DNA from: Beijerinckia sp. 28-YEA-48
GTDB taxonomy: Bacteria; Pseudomonadota; Alphaproteobacteria; Rhizobiales; Beijerinckiaceae
DNA: 64,000 bases
Assembly (NCBI RefSeq): GCF_900104955.1
Contig: NZ_FNSI01000001.1
Coordinates: 5,552,001 to 5,616,000 of the forward strand
Direction: 5' to 3'
The notes below the pieces were generated by a model. That model was not told the origin of the DNA. It searched no databases and saw nothing but the letters and a program-made list of their open reading frames with translations. This document shows positions 1 through 9,774 of this stretch, piece after piece; the stretch's first letter is position 1; every line of letters starts with the position of its first letter. The position numbers were made by a program, and so were the translations under genes.

Positions 1-2612
1 GAACTCTCCAGCGATCCGTTGACGTTGAGATTGCCGGCGTTGATGTTCGTCTCTCCGGTATAACGCTGGATGCCAGACATCGAGAGCTTGCCGGCGCCTT
101 CCTTGGTCACGCTACCGATGCCGCTGATGATGTCGCGATAGCTGCCATCGAAAGTCTGATTGAAGGTCAACGACCTCGAGAAGAGATTGCCGACATTGCT
201 GTCGAAAATAACATTGCCGCGAATGTTGTTGGTACTGCCTTGCACCGTGCCGCCGTTCACGTAGATGTCTCGCCCCGCACCGAAGCCGGTGAGGATGAGG
301 GTGCCGCGATCGACCTTTGTGATATTGCCCGGACCATGCAGCTCGCCGGTCAGAGTCAGGGTCATGCCGTCGTCGACTTGAAAGACGCCGCCGGCGCCCG
401 TCAGGTCAAAATTCCGCGCGCTGGTAAAGCTTGCCGCCGCCCGCAGCGTGCCATTGTTGTTGATCGTGATACTCCCGCTGGTCGCGCCCAGAGCGGCGTC
501 GGAGGAAACCCGCAGCCCGCCGCGCGCGATCAGAGTGCCGCCGCGATAGGTGTTGGTGCCCGTAAGCTCCAGTTCGCCATCGCCGCTTTTGATAAGCTGG
601 CCGTCGCCGCTGATCGTGCCGGTCCAGATGAGCGGATGCAGCGCGACATCGATGCCGCCGCCCGCGTTTCCAAGAACGAGATTGCGATTGATCGCCGTCG
701 CCGCTGGCATCGAACTGGTGCTCCCGATGGAGCCTCCATTTAAGGTGATCTGCTGCCCTGACCCAAGATTGGCGCCCGTCGTAAAGCGCAAGATGCCGCC
801 AGTGACCCAGATGTCATTGCTGAATGTATTGGCGCCGGCAAGGATCACCTCACCCACGCCCGACTTGAGGAACTGGCCGGAGCCGCTGATCACGCCGCTC
901 AATGTCAGTGGATTGGCAGAGCCCACGATGCCGCCAATGCCATTGAGCGTGATCGGGCGATTGATCGTTTGCGGCGCGCTGCCCGGCGCCAGCCCGAACT
1001 CGGCACCATTCAGAATGATGCCGGTGCCCGGCGCACCGAGATTGCCATCGTTCTGGACCAGCAGGACGCCTTCGGTCACGGACACGCCGCCGCTGAATGT
1101 GTTCGCTCCGGTCAGGGTCAGGACGCCGGGGCCGGTCTGACGCAGCTGGCCAGGACCGCTGATCACGCCGCTCCAGGTGATCGGATTTTTAGCGACATCA
1201 ATGACGCCGCTGCTTGCCAGATTGAGCGCATTGGCAAACGACGTCCCGGCCACGGTATCGTTGGTGCTGCCGATCGAGCCGCCATTCAACGTCACTGTGC
1301 CCGTACCCGGACTTCTCGCGCTTCTCAAACGCAGCATGCCCTCGTTGACCGTCGTGCCGCCGGAATAGGCGTTGTCGCCGGTGAGATTGAGCGTGCCCGC
1401 CCCGTTTTTGACCAGGGACCAGCTGCCGCCGCTGCTGGCAACCCCCGTCTGATCGGCAATGACGTCGCTGACGGTCTGTTGCACATCGCCGGAGTTCATG
1501 GAAAACGAGCCATTGCCCTGCAGGAAAATGCCCGATCCATAGCCGCTTCCGTTGCCACCATTCGCGGGATCGACTTTGCCGTCCGTGTGATAAGCGGTAC
1601 CGCCGCTGCCGCCCGCGGCACTGCCGCCGGACTGGGTGAAGCCGCCGTTCAAGTTCAGATGGCCACCTTCCTGGACAAAGATTCCGCCACCCAGTCCGGC
1701 GCCGCCGCCACCACCGGCTCCGGTGTTGGCATCTGCATGATGGCCCGCGCCGCCCTTACCGCCGCCAAAGCCAGCCGCACCCGGAGACGTGCCGTTGCCG
1801 GCACCACCGCCGCCGCCACCAAAACCGCCGGCTCCGCCGGGGGTAATGCCGCCACCGCCACCGCCGCCAAAGCCTCCTGGCAATCGGGGGTAGCCACCGC
1901 CGCCATCGCCTCCGCCGCCATCGAGGAATGAACCGCCGCCGCTCCCATCGCCGAGATGCCCGCCACCGCCGCCGCTCGTCGGTATGTTGAGCGCGCCGAC
2001 CGCAGTGCCGCCCGTGCCACCGACCGCTTTATTGTTTGACAGGTTTACATAGCTGGTCGAGACATTGGCGCCGCTTCCAACGAACAGCGCTCCACCCAGC
2101 CCGGCGCCGCCACCGCCGCCACCGCTGCCAGATCCGCCTGGCTCGAAATAGGCGTTGCCACCGTTTCCACCACGGGCAACGGTATCGTTGATATAGATAT
2201 TTTGAATCCCAACGTTGCCGGACTGCACATAGAACCCGCGATACTTGTTATCGCCGGAGAGGGTGAAAGAACCGCCGTTGATGTTCACGTCGCGCGTGAT
2301 GAGCGGCAGGTTTCGGTTCAACGTGATGTTGCCGGTGAAGGTTATGAAGTCGCCATTCTGAGCGTTGTTAATGGCGTCGTAGAGTTGATCCGAATTGCCG
2401 ACGTTGAAGTTCGCGGCCTGCGCCGGCGGTGGCAAAAGCAACGCGCCCGCGATCACGAACGCAGCCAATGTCAGACCCGTTCCAGCTCCCGACAAACAGG
2501 TTGATCCGAGCAGAGCCCCCATCAGCCCAGTCCGCTTCGGAGCGAACCGAAACGTTGCATTGCGTCTGGATATAGGTGTGGAAAAAAGCGATTTTGGCTT
2601 CTTGGTCATCAT
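1..2612 (-). CDS. Large glycine-rich autotransporter-type surface protein, C-terminus beyond the left edge
   Basis: The minus-strand frame is open from the ATG-ATG pair at 2612 to base 1, at least 870 codons, so the C-terminus and any beta-barrel lie outside the window. The N-terminus is long and basic with a hydrophobic stretch ending LLLPPPAQA, consistent with an extended signal peptide. A parallel beta-helix-like start is followed by a strongly glycine-rich block (about residues 125-330), then repeats of the type LTGDNAYSGGTTVNEG, the passenger-associated repeat seen in autotransporters. A GGAG sits 6 bases before the ATG pair. It starts 57 bases after the upstream autotransporter gene ends, so the two are probably co-transcribed. 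The adhesin role is family inference. Confidence 0.85.
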   Translation of the reverse strand, partial: MMTKKPKSLFSTPISRRNATFRFAPKRTGLMGALLGSTCLSGAGTGLTLAAFVIAGALLLPPPAQAANFNVGNSDQLYDAINNAQNGDFITFTGNITLNRNLPLITRDVNINGGSFTLSGDNKYRGFYVQSGNVGIQNIYINDTVARGGNGGNAYFEPGGSGSGGGGGGAGLGGALFVGSGANVSTSYVNLSNNKAVGGTGGTAVGALNIPTSGGGGGHLGDGSGGGSFLDGGGGDGGGGYPRLPGGFGGGGGGGITPGGAGGFGGGGGGAGNGTSPGAAGFGGGKGGAGHHADANTGAGGGGGAGLGGGIFVQEGGHLNLNGGFTQSGGSAAGGSGGTAYHTDGKVDPANGGNGSGYGSGIFLQGNGSFSMNSGDVQQTVSDVIADQTGVASSGGSWSLVKNGAGTLNLTGDNAYSGGTTVNEGMLRLRSARSPGTGTVTLNGGSIGSTNDTVAGTSFANALNLASSGVIDVAKNPITWSGVISGPGQLRQTGPGVLTLTGANTFSGGVSVTEGVLLVQNDGNLGAPGTGIILNGAEFGLAPGSAPQTINRPITLNGIGGIVGSANPLTLSGVISGSGQFLKSGVGEVILAGANTFSNDIWVTGGILRFTTGANLGSGQQITLNGGSIGSTSSMPAATAINRNLVLGNAGGGIDVALHPLIWTGTISGDGQLIKSGDGELELTGTNTYRGGTLIARGGLRVSSDAALGATSGSITINNNGTLRAAASFTSARNFDLTGAGGVFQVDDGMTLTLTGELHGPGNITKVDRGTLILTGFGAGRDIYVNGGTVQGSTNNIRGNVIFDSNVGNLFSRSLTFNQTFDGSYRDIISGIGSVTKEGAGKLSMSGIQRYTGETNINAGNLNVNGSLES

Positions 2613-2668
2613 ATGCTCCAGCCCTAGAACAAAGGGTAATTACGTTGGCCGACGGCGCGTTTTGGTTT

Positions 2669-5644
2669 TCAGAACTTCATAGTGAGGTTGGCTTTGAAGC
2701 CGTGCTGGCCGGCGCTGTTGGCGATCTGGCCGTGGTAGGACAGGCCAAGCGCCGCCTGCGGCGTCAGCTTGAGATCGAGCCCCGCTTCGACAAGCGCCGC
2801 GTTCTTGGCGATCGGCACTCCAGCGACGGAAAAGGCGTTTCCGGCGGAGAACGCTAATGTGGCGAGTGGCGTGGTGTCGCCATAGGCGTGCCGCCACCCG
2901 ATCGCGCCGCGCGCGGTGAGGTTTATGCCAGCCAACACGAAGCCGGTTGAGGCACGCGCGCCAAGCGTGGTGAAGGCGACATTTGTGGTCTGGCCGTTGC
3001 CGCGCAACGCCGCAACGCCACCCTGCTCGGTCAAGCTAGCGGTACGTTGGCTGACGTATGCGAGGTTTGCGAAGGGTTCGAAAGATGCGACGTTCGTATC
3101 GATGCGATAGCCAAACTCGCCAAAAGCCTGGAAAGTCCCCGCATCGTACCTGGTCTTGAGACTGTTGCTGAAGCCGGGGAGGGCGACGCTTCGGCTGGTG
3201 CCGATGTCATGCCATGTATAGGCAACGCCGGTTCTAAAGCCGAGCGCCTCCCAACTCGTGCCGGCATAGAGGCCGAGATGGTAGTTGTCGCTCCAGCCTG
3301 AGGAGGAGCGATCCCTCACATCGAAGCTGGTGCGGCTGTAGCCCGTGATCGCGCCGAGCCGCCACCGATCGAAGATGGGCAAATCGGCGCCTGTGAGAAA
3401 GCCGCCGGTCGAGCGCCTGAGCGCAGCTGCATTGCCATCACTATTGGTTCGGCCCCAGGCGCCGAAGCCTTGCCCCCAGACCGCGAAGCGATCGGTTGTT
3501 GGTGCAACCCATTGTGGTCCGCCAACAGCGTAGGACATCACCGGCATGGGCGAGGCGGCGACGCCGCCAAAGGAGGAGCGGATGCGGTCGCTGGCGGCAT
3601 CGCGCACGAAAGAGCTGTCCTCGATCAGTGCGGTCTTGGCCGAGGCGTGGATATCTCCGGAGAGCTGGTCGAAGCTTCTGCGGATTAATCCCTTGTCGTT
3701 CGGTAACTGCGCGATGGCTTCGTAGACAGGGTGGCCAGCGTTGAAACCGATGCTCTCGATGCCAGCCGCCGTGGCGATCTGATTGCGGGTCGCGGCCACC
3801 GAGGCGAAGGCGACAACGTTGCGCTCCAAGGTGAGGTCGACGGTGCGGCCAGCATAGTCATAGATCAAGCTCGGCGTCAGGAAGGCGAAGTTCGAACTCA
3901 CGCCGTCGAACTGACCTGACAGTGTGCCGTCGGCCGAGAGAATACGATAGGTCGAGTTGAGTCTGTAGGGGCCGCTGGCTCCTATATGGACAACCGAGCC
4001 ACCGTTGAGATGGGCATTGCCCGTCACTTTCACCAGATCAGAGGCGTTTCCAGTCGGATCGACTTCGACGAGATAGCGCGCGCCAGCATTGAAGACGAGA
4101 TCGCCATTGATCGTCAGCGTGCCGATCGAATTGCCGGGCGCCAGCGTGGCTCCCGAGGTCATCGTCACGATCGATCCCCCGCCAGATCCAACGACGCCCG
4201 AGCCCCCGAGCGTGCCGCCGGCGAAAACGTCGACTCTTGCGCTTGCTAGCTGAGTGTTGACGATCAAGGCGCCGCTTTCCACGCGGGTCTCTCCGGCGGT
4301 GAGGCCGTTCTGGGTCTGATCCAGGATCCAGACGCCGCCGCCCGTCTTGACGAGAGTGCCGGCAAAGATCGTCGTGCCGCTGACGGCGGCTGAATATGCC
4401 TGTGCGCCAGCGCCATCCAGCGTCAGTGTAGAGCGCGCGTTGGTGCCGATCTGCAGATTGCCCGTAATGCTGGACCCGGTGAACAGCGTGACGCTATTGT
4501 TGCCTGTGTTGCGCAGTTGCACATGGCCGATCAATGCGCCGGCGTTGCTGAGCGTGGTGTTTCCGCTGAGGGCCTGCACCGACACCGCGCCTTGAATGGT
4601 GGCGCCCGCGCCGTTGGTCACCGAACCGCCGTTGATCAGGCGGACGCCAGCCGATGGGCCCTTGATGAGGCTGCCCATGCCCGTGTTGACGATCGCGCCT
4701 GCGCCGCCGCTGACGCCCACGCCTGCGGCGATCGAATCCGGCCCGTCGCCGACGATCGTGCTGCCGCCGGTGTTGGTGATCGTGCCGCCATCGGCGAGGC
4801 TCACGCCGTAGAGTTTGCCTGAGATGACGCCGCCGTCCTGGTTCGTGACTTTGCCGACGCCAGCGACGATTTCCACGCCATGGCCCTGATCGTCGGTTGT
4901 CGCGCGAATGGCGCCTCCCGTATTGGTCACCGTGCCCGCGCCCCAAATCCGCACGCCGTTGAACCCGCCGGCAAGGTTTCCGGCCGTATTGGTGACCGTC
5001 CCACCACCGTCAATGAACACGGCGGCCCCATCCGCGCCGGTTGCCTTGATCTCGCCGCTGTTGGTCAGGGCGCCGTTGCCATTAATCTGGACGCCGGCGT
5101 CCGTGCCGATGATCCTGCCGCCCGTGCGGTTGTCGACCGCGAGGAGGTCGTTGGTCGAAGAATAGATATAGATGCCTCGTCCAGCGTCTCCGGTCGCTTG
5201 AATGGTGCCGGAATTGGTCACTTGGACCGGCCCTTCGCCGATGGACACGCCAATGCCGGAGACGCCGTTAGCTTCGATCCGGCCTGTGGCGGCGATGCTG
5301 ACCGTGCCGCCTCCGTTGCCGTCCACGCCATGCTCGCCATCGCCATTGCGCGATAGGGCTCCTGCCGTGTTGACCGTGCCACCGTTGACGATGGAGACCG
5401 GGTTGCTGATGCTCACCCCGGCGTTGATCTGCAAGGTAGCGTCGCGGCCCAGAGAATTATCGACGATGACGGAGTTGGCGCCGAGCTGGCCATCCGAACT
5501 CACCACCAACGTGCCTTGATCGACCAAGGTTTGGGCATGGCCCCCTGAAATCGGAAGCGAAAAGACCGCTCCAGTCAGCACCGTGGTGGACAACAGCCGT
5601 CTGAGGCGCAGGCTGCACGCCGCGCCGGTCAACGTCGATGTCAT
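2669..5644 (-). CDS. Autotransporter with C-terminal outer-membrane beta-barrel
   Basis: This 991-residue protein has a signal peptide ending GGHA (about residue 37). A passenger follows, made of short repeats such as TNTGG and VTNGAGATIQG, typical of right-handed beta-helices. A C-terminal autotransporter barrel runs from about residue 715 (AVWGQGFGAWGRT) to the terminal phenylalanine of NLTMKF, near the usual 280 residues. A GGGCGGGG ribosome site lies about 9 bases before the ATG. It should be exported by Sec and inserted in the outer membrane, displaying the passenger at the surface. It is first in a two-gene minus-strand unit and divergent from the SARP-like regulator. What the passenger binds cannot be read from the sequence. 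Confidence 0.93.
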   Translation of the reverse strand: MTSTLTGAACSLRLRRLLSTTVLTGAVFSLPISGGHAQTLVDQGTLVVSSDGQLGANSVIVDNSLGRDATLQINAGVSISNPVSIVNGGTVNTAGALSRNGDGEHGVDGNGGGTVSIAATGRIEANGVSGIGVSIGEGPVQVTNSGTIQATGDAGRGIYIYSSTNDLLAVDNRTGGRIIGTDAGVQINGNGALTNSGEIKATGADGAAVFIDGGGTVTNTAGNLAGGFNGVRIWGAGTVTNTGGAIRATTDDQGHGVEIVAGVGKVTNQDGGVISGKLYGVSLADGGTITNTGGSTIVGDGPDSIAAGVGVSGGAGAIVNTGMGSLIKGPSAGVRLINGGSVTNGAGATIQGAVSVQALSGNTTLSNAGALIGHVQLRNTGNNSVTLFTGSSITGNLQIGTNARSTLTLDGAGAQAYSAAVSGTTIFAGTLVKTGGGVWILDQTQNGLTAGETRVESGALIVNTQLASARVDVFAGGTLGGSGVVGSGGGSIVTMTSGATLAPGNSIGTLTINGDLVFNAGARYLVEVDPTGNASDLVKVTGNAHLNGGSVVHIGASGPYRLNSTYRILSADGTLSGQFDGVSSNFAFLTPSLIYDYAGRTVDLTLERNVVAFASVAATRNQIATAAGIESIGFNAGHPVYEAIAQLPNDKGLIRRSFDQLSGDIHASAKTALIEDSSFVRDAASDRIRSSFGGVAASPMPVMSYAVGGPQWVAPTTDRFAVWGQGFGAWGRTNSDGNAAALRRSTGGFLTGADLPIFDRWRLGAITGYSRTSFDVRDRSSSGWSDNYHLGLYAGTSWEALGFRTGVAYTWHDIGTSRSVALPGFSNSLKTRYDAGTFQAFGEFGYRIDTNVASFEPFANLAYVSQRTASLTEQGGVAALRGNGQTTNVAFTTLGARASTGFVLAGINLTARGAIGWRHAYGDTTPLATLAFSAGNAFSVAGVPIAKNAALVEAGLDLKLTPQAALGLSYHGQIANSAGQHGFKANLTMKF

Positions 5645-5724
5645 AAATATGCCCCGCCCACATAAAATGCCGCTGCCCTGAACAGCGGTCTCCGTTAGTA
5701 TTAAAATTGTCGGCTGTGCCCGGG

Positions 5725-5774
5725 GCGTTACTGCAGCGTTACACCAGCGTTAATTCTGCCTGCCTCAGCGTTTG
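5725..5774. promoter_or_regulatory. SARP-like direct heptamer repeats in the divergent promoter
   Basis: GCGTTAC occurs at 5725-5731 and 5736-5742, and GCGTTAA at 5747-5753, an exact 11-base period. A looser copy, GCGTTTG, lies at 5768-5774. SARP/OmpR-type winged-helix activators are known to bind heptamer direct repeats spaced 4 bases apart, and the gene on the right encodes such a protein. A minus-strand TTTAAT at 5705-5700, resembling a -10 box, lies 19 bases from the nearest repeat and would drive the autotransporter pair. Function is inferred from arrangement only. Confidence 0.5.
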
Positions 5775-5829
5775 TGTTATGCAGAAGTGCTTTTTTAAGA
5801 AGGATTGGCGCGAGCGTGTTGCCCACCAA

Positions 5830-8800
5830 ATGAAGAATCGCGATGCTTTTTCAAAATTCCGTCTGTCGCTGCTTGGACGCTTTGAGCTGGCGGCGCGTGA
5901 AGGCGGCGTCCGCTTGCCCAGTAAGAAGCTTTCGGGCTTGCTCGCATATCTGGCCTGCACCGCACCCCAGCGCCAGCCGCGTGAGAAACTGGCTCATCTG
6001 CTTTGGGGCTCGCATTTCGAGACCCAGGCGCGGCAGAACCTGCGCCAAGCGATTTTTCGGCTCCGCCGCATCCTTGGCCAGGACGTGCTTCTCAGCGACG
6101 ACGATGAGATCTGGCTTCCCGCCCATACGATCGACTGCGATGCCGTCCGTTTTAGAGCGCTGATCGCCGAGGGCAGTCCGGCTTCGATCGCCGCAGCCGC
6201 CGACCTTTATCGAGGCCCGTTTCTGATCGACTTGAATATCGAAGAGGACGCATGGTCGGAATGGCTGATCTCAGAGCGAGGGCGCCTGGAAAGCATCGCT
6301 CTGGATGCCCTCATCCGCCAAAGTGCACAGGCCATGCAAGAAGGGCATGAGGAGGCCGCGCTTCAAGCCGCTCGTCGGGCCATCGAAATCAACGCTCTGC
6401 GTGAGGATGGGCACCGGTTGATCTTGCAGGCTCTGGTCGCCCTGGGCCGCCAGGCCGAGGCACTCAAGCACTATCGGGATCTCGTCACGCTGCTCAAGCG
6501 AGAGCTTTCTGCCGCACCTGATGCGGTCACACAATCGTTGATCGTGGAACTGCGCGGTTCCGCGCCGGAAGGATTGGGAACCGACGTCCTTCCCGCTCTC
6601 TCAGAATCGTCCCGGCCTGAACCAGAGGTTCATATCGGTGAAGACGATGCCGACCCGATGCATGTGCACTCACCTGTTCCCGAGCAACGTCGGTTGACGG
6701 TTCTGGTTTGCGATCTGGCTTCTCCGACGTCGCTCTCTGCTGCCCTCGATCCGGAAGACGCCCATGCTCTGATCGCCACTTTTCATGAGATCGTAACAGA
6801 TGTGGCCGAGCGGCTGGGAGGATTTGCCGCGCAACATCAGGGCAACGGCATTGTTGCCTATTTTGGCTATCCGATCGCGAACGAACATGACGCCGAACGT
6901 GCCGTACGAGCGGCTCTGGCGATTCTTGATGCGATCGCCGCCCCGGCGGATTCTGGTGCCGTGCCGATACACGCAAGCATGGGAATAGCGACCGGATTTG
7001 TTGTCGTTGGCGGAAAAGCGATGACGCGGGGCAATCTTCCCCGTCTCATCACCGGGAAGGCGCCTTCTATCGCCGCGCAGCTACAGTCGAGCGTCACGGC
7101 TGGCGAAATCGCCATCGATGCCACGACACAGCGGCTCATCGGGCGGATGTTCGTCTGCCGGCCGCTTCCGACGCGTGACGAAAGGCCTCCGTTGCCCCCG
7201 ATCGCGGCGTGGCAGGTCCTTGGCGAAGCGCCTGGAGTGAGCCGTTTCGACGCGCGTCGTCACATTTTATCTTCGCTTGTCGGCCGGCAGGATGAACTCA
7301 CGCTTCTTCTGAGCCGCTGGGAACAGTCCGAACGCGGTAAAGGCCAGGTCGTCTGGATTTTGGGAGAGCCGGGGATCGGCAAATCACGCATCGCCGAGAG
7401 CTTATGGGAAAAGCTCGCGAACGAAGCCCCTGCGGGTCTTCGCTACGCCTGCCTGCCTGATCGGACACAAAGTCCGCTTCATCCGTTCATCGCACAGCTC
7501 CAGCAGGATGCGGGTTTTGCGCCGGGTGACAGCGCGAGCCTCAAACTCGACAAACTCGAAACGCTTCTTTGGCCGTCCGCCATCAACTTGCCGCGTGACG
7601 TCGCCTTGTTCGCCGAGTTGCTGGACGTGCCGTTGGATCACCGCTATTCCGCCTTGACGGCTAGCCCGCAACAAAAGCGCGAGATGATATTCAATGCGCT
7701 GCTCGGTTGGCTGAAAGGCGCAGCCTCGCGCAAGTCGACTTTCATTCTATTCGAGGATGCACACTGGATTGATCCGACATCGTTGGAATTGCTCGAACGC
7801 ATCGTGAGCGTCGCTGCCGATCTGCCGGTATTGCTGCTTGTAACTTGTCGCCCGACGCTTCAGCCCGAATGGCTTGATCAGCCGCATGTGGCGATATTGG
7901 CCCTGGGTCGCCTGAGTACGAGCGACGGCGCCCATATCATGCGCAGCGTCGCCCGAGAACGAACATTTCCCAAAGCAGTCGCCGATGAAATCCTGTCGCG
8001 TTCTGACGGCATACCCTTGTTCATCGAGGAGTTGACCCGCTCCGCCATGGAAAGCGGGCTGCTCCGTGAGACAGCCGATGGTTATGTCTTCGATGGACCA
8101 CTTCTTCCGCGCGATATTCCGTCAACACTGCAAGCCGCGCTTACCGCTCGTCTCGACCTGCTCGGTCCAGCCAAGAATGTTGCCACCATCGGGGCCGCAA
8201 TCGGACGGGAATTCTCCCACGAATTGATCGCGGCGGTAACGGCTCTGCCTCCGGTCGAACTCAAGATGAGGCTTGCGCAACTGATAGGGGCCGGCCTCCT
8301 CGTGCGTCGTGGTAAGGCCTCAGCACAAAGTTATACCTTCAAGCATGTCCTCCTGCAGGAGGCCGCCTATATGATGATGCTCAAAAGCCAACGGCGGCAA
8401 CTTCACGCGGACATTGCGCGAACGCTGGTCACGCGCTTCCCCTCGTCCATGTCACAACAACCGGAGATTATTGCTCGCCATTTTGTGGAAGCCGGGCTCG
8501 CCGATGAAGCCATCGACCACTGGATCGAAGCGGGCAGACTGGCGCAGGCGCGCTGGGCCAATCGCGAAGCATCCGACTTCTTTCAGTACGCCATAGACGC
8601 TGTCGCAGGCCTTTCCGAAACGCAGGAAAGGCTGGAGCAAGCCATCGATCTGCGTTTCGAGTTGAAGGCTGTGCTTGTTCCAATCGGAAAATTCGAACGC
8701 GTCGTCAGCTCTTTGCGTGAAGCGGAGGGCTTGGCCAAGCGCCTCGGTGATCGACACCGATTGGCCCGCTTCGCCTTTCATATGTGCCAGACACTGGCGC

Positions 8801-9774
8801 TTGGCGGCGACCCAGCAGAAGCGTCTACTTTCGGCCAGCAGGCCTTGGCGCTCGCAGAATCGCTTCATGACGTCCCGCTGCAGATCGCCTCGACCCTGTT
8901 CCTCGGGACCGCCAGTTTCCTGACCCTGGAATATCGTCAGGTCGAACCCCTCTTCGAACGGGTGCTGAAACTGCTTGAAGATGTGCCTATTCTCGAAAAA
9001 TTTGGGCTCACCGGGTTTCCGGCTGTGACCGTTCGGGCATTCTTGACCCGCATTTATGCCGATCAAGGCAAATTCGAGCAGGGGGTCATACTTGGCGAGG
9101 AGGGGGTGCGTATCGCTCACGCGGTTGGCGATCCCTATAGCCTCACGATCGCTTGTTGGTGCTTGGCCGACCTGTATGTCATTCGCGGCGAGTTCGCGAG
9201 CGCCATCGAAAAATTGGAATATGCCCTCGCTCTCTCTCGTCAGTTTGATCTGCCATTCATGATCGCGGGCAGTTCGGGGACGCTTGGCTACGTTCATGCG
9301 ATGATGGGGCGAACGGCCCAGGGCGTGCCGTTGCTGGAGCAGGCGCTGAGCGCCTTCGAAGCCATGGGGCATCGGTTCGGCCAAGCCCTCTTTCTGTCGC
9401 CTCTCGGTGAAGCCTATTTGTTGGCTGGGCGCTATGGGGACGCATTCGAGCAGGCTCAACGTGCTCTCGTCATGGCCCAAGACAGCGGGCAGCGTCGTGG
9501 CGAAGCCGGCGCCCGTCATCTTCTGGCAGAGATTTCTGTCCGTTCGGGAGCCATGGAACAGGCCGAGGCCAATTACCTCCATGCGCTCGCGATCACGACG
9601 GAGCTCGGATTGCGCCCGCTTGTTGCACGAAGTCATTATGGCCTTGCCCATTTATACTCGCGTATCGGGCAGCCGGAAAAAGCTCGCGATCAATTTGAGA
9701 TCGCGGCCAAGATGTACCGTGAAATGGACATGAGATTTTGGCTGGAGCAGGCAGACCCGATGGTAAGTCAGTAG
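5830..9774 (+). CDS. SARP/BTAD-type regulator with cyclase-like, AAA ATPase and TPR regions
   Basis: From the ATG at 5830 this gives 1,314 residues; an in-frame ATG at 5779 and a TTG at 5707 are alternatives. The TTG would put the 11-base repeats inside the gene. In order there is a winged-helix DNA-binding region (about 10-100), a BTAD helical region (to about 240), a class III nucleotide-cyclase-like region (286-465), an AAA/STAND ATPase with Walker A GEPGIGKS near 511 and Walker B-like FEDAHWID near 639, and TPR-like helices to the end. In the cyclase-like region the usual GDG metal-binding loop reads GNG, so catalysis is doubtful. It is probably a transcriptional activator responding to an unknown signal, with the divergent autotransporter pair as the likely target. 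Confidence 0.88.
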   Translation: MKNRDAFSKFRLSLLGRFELAAREGGVRLPSKKLSGLLAYLACTAPQRQPREKLAHLLWGSHFETQARQNLRQAIFRLRRILGQDVLLSDDDEIWLPAHTIDCDAVRFRALIAEGSPASIAAAADLYRGPFLIDLNIEEDAWSEWLISERGRLESIALDALIRQSAQAMQEGHEEAALQAARRAIEINALREDGHRLILQALVALGRQAEALKHYRDLVTLLKRELSAAPDAVTQSLIVELRGSAPEGLGTDVLPALSESSRPEPEVHIGEDDADPMHVHSPVPEQRRLTVLVCDLASPTSLSAALDPEDAHALIATFHEIVTDVAERLGGFAAQHQGNGIVAYFGYPIANEHDAERAVRAALAILDAIAAPADSGAVPIHASMGIATGFVVVGGKAMTRGNLPRLITGKAPSIAAQLQSSVTAGEIAIDATTQRLIGRMFVCRPLPTRDERPPLPPIAAWQVLGEAPGVSRFDARRHILSSLVGRQDELTLLLSRWEQSERGKGQVVWILGEPGIGKSRIAESLWEKLANEAPAGLRYACLPDRTQSPLHPFIAQLQQDAGFAPGDSASLKLDKLETLLWPSAINLPRDVALFAELLDVPLDHRYSALTASPQQKREMIFNALLGWLKGAASRKSTFILFEDAHWIDPTSLELLERIVSVAADLPVLLLVTCRPTLQPEWLDQPHVAILALGRLSTSDGAHIMRSVARERTFPKAVADEILSRSDGIPLFIEELTRSAMESGLLRETADGYVFDGPLLPRDIPSTLQAALTARLDLLGPAKNVATIGAAIGREFSHELIAAVTALPPVELKMRLAQLIGAGLLVRRGKASAQSYTFKHVLLQEAAYMMMLKSQRRQLHADIARTLVTRFPSSMSQQPEIIARHFVEAGLADEAIDHWIEAGRLAQARWANREASDFFQYAIDAVAGLSETQERLEQAIDLRFELKAVLVPIGKFERVVSSLREAEGLAKRLGDRHRLARFAFHMCQTLALGGDPAEASTFGQQALALAESLHDVPLQIASTLFLGTASFLTLEYRQVEPLFERVLKLLEDVPILEKFGLTGFPAVTVRAFLTRIYADQGKFEQGVILGEEGVRIAHAVGDPYSLTIACWCLADLYVIRGEFASAIEKLEYALALSRQFDLPFMIAGSSGTLGYVHAMMGRTAQGVPLLEQALSAFEAMGHRFGQALFLSPLGEAYLLAGRYGDAFEQAQRALVMAQDSGQRRGEAGARHLLAEISVRSGAMEQAEANYLHALAITTELGLRPLVARSHYGLAHLYSRIGQPEKARDQFEIAAKMYREMDMRFWLEQADPMVSQ

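Noticed and set aside
240..1931. Long plus-strand open frames across the left edge
   Set aside because: They lie opposite an autotransporter frame that is open for 870 codons with recognisable repeats. Their translations are Arg/Ala-rich and have no ribosome site.
8452..9651. 399-codon minus-strand open frame inside the regulator gene
   Set aside because: It is antisense to the TPR part of a clear multi-domain gene, with GC-driven composition and no family feature.
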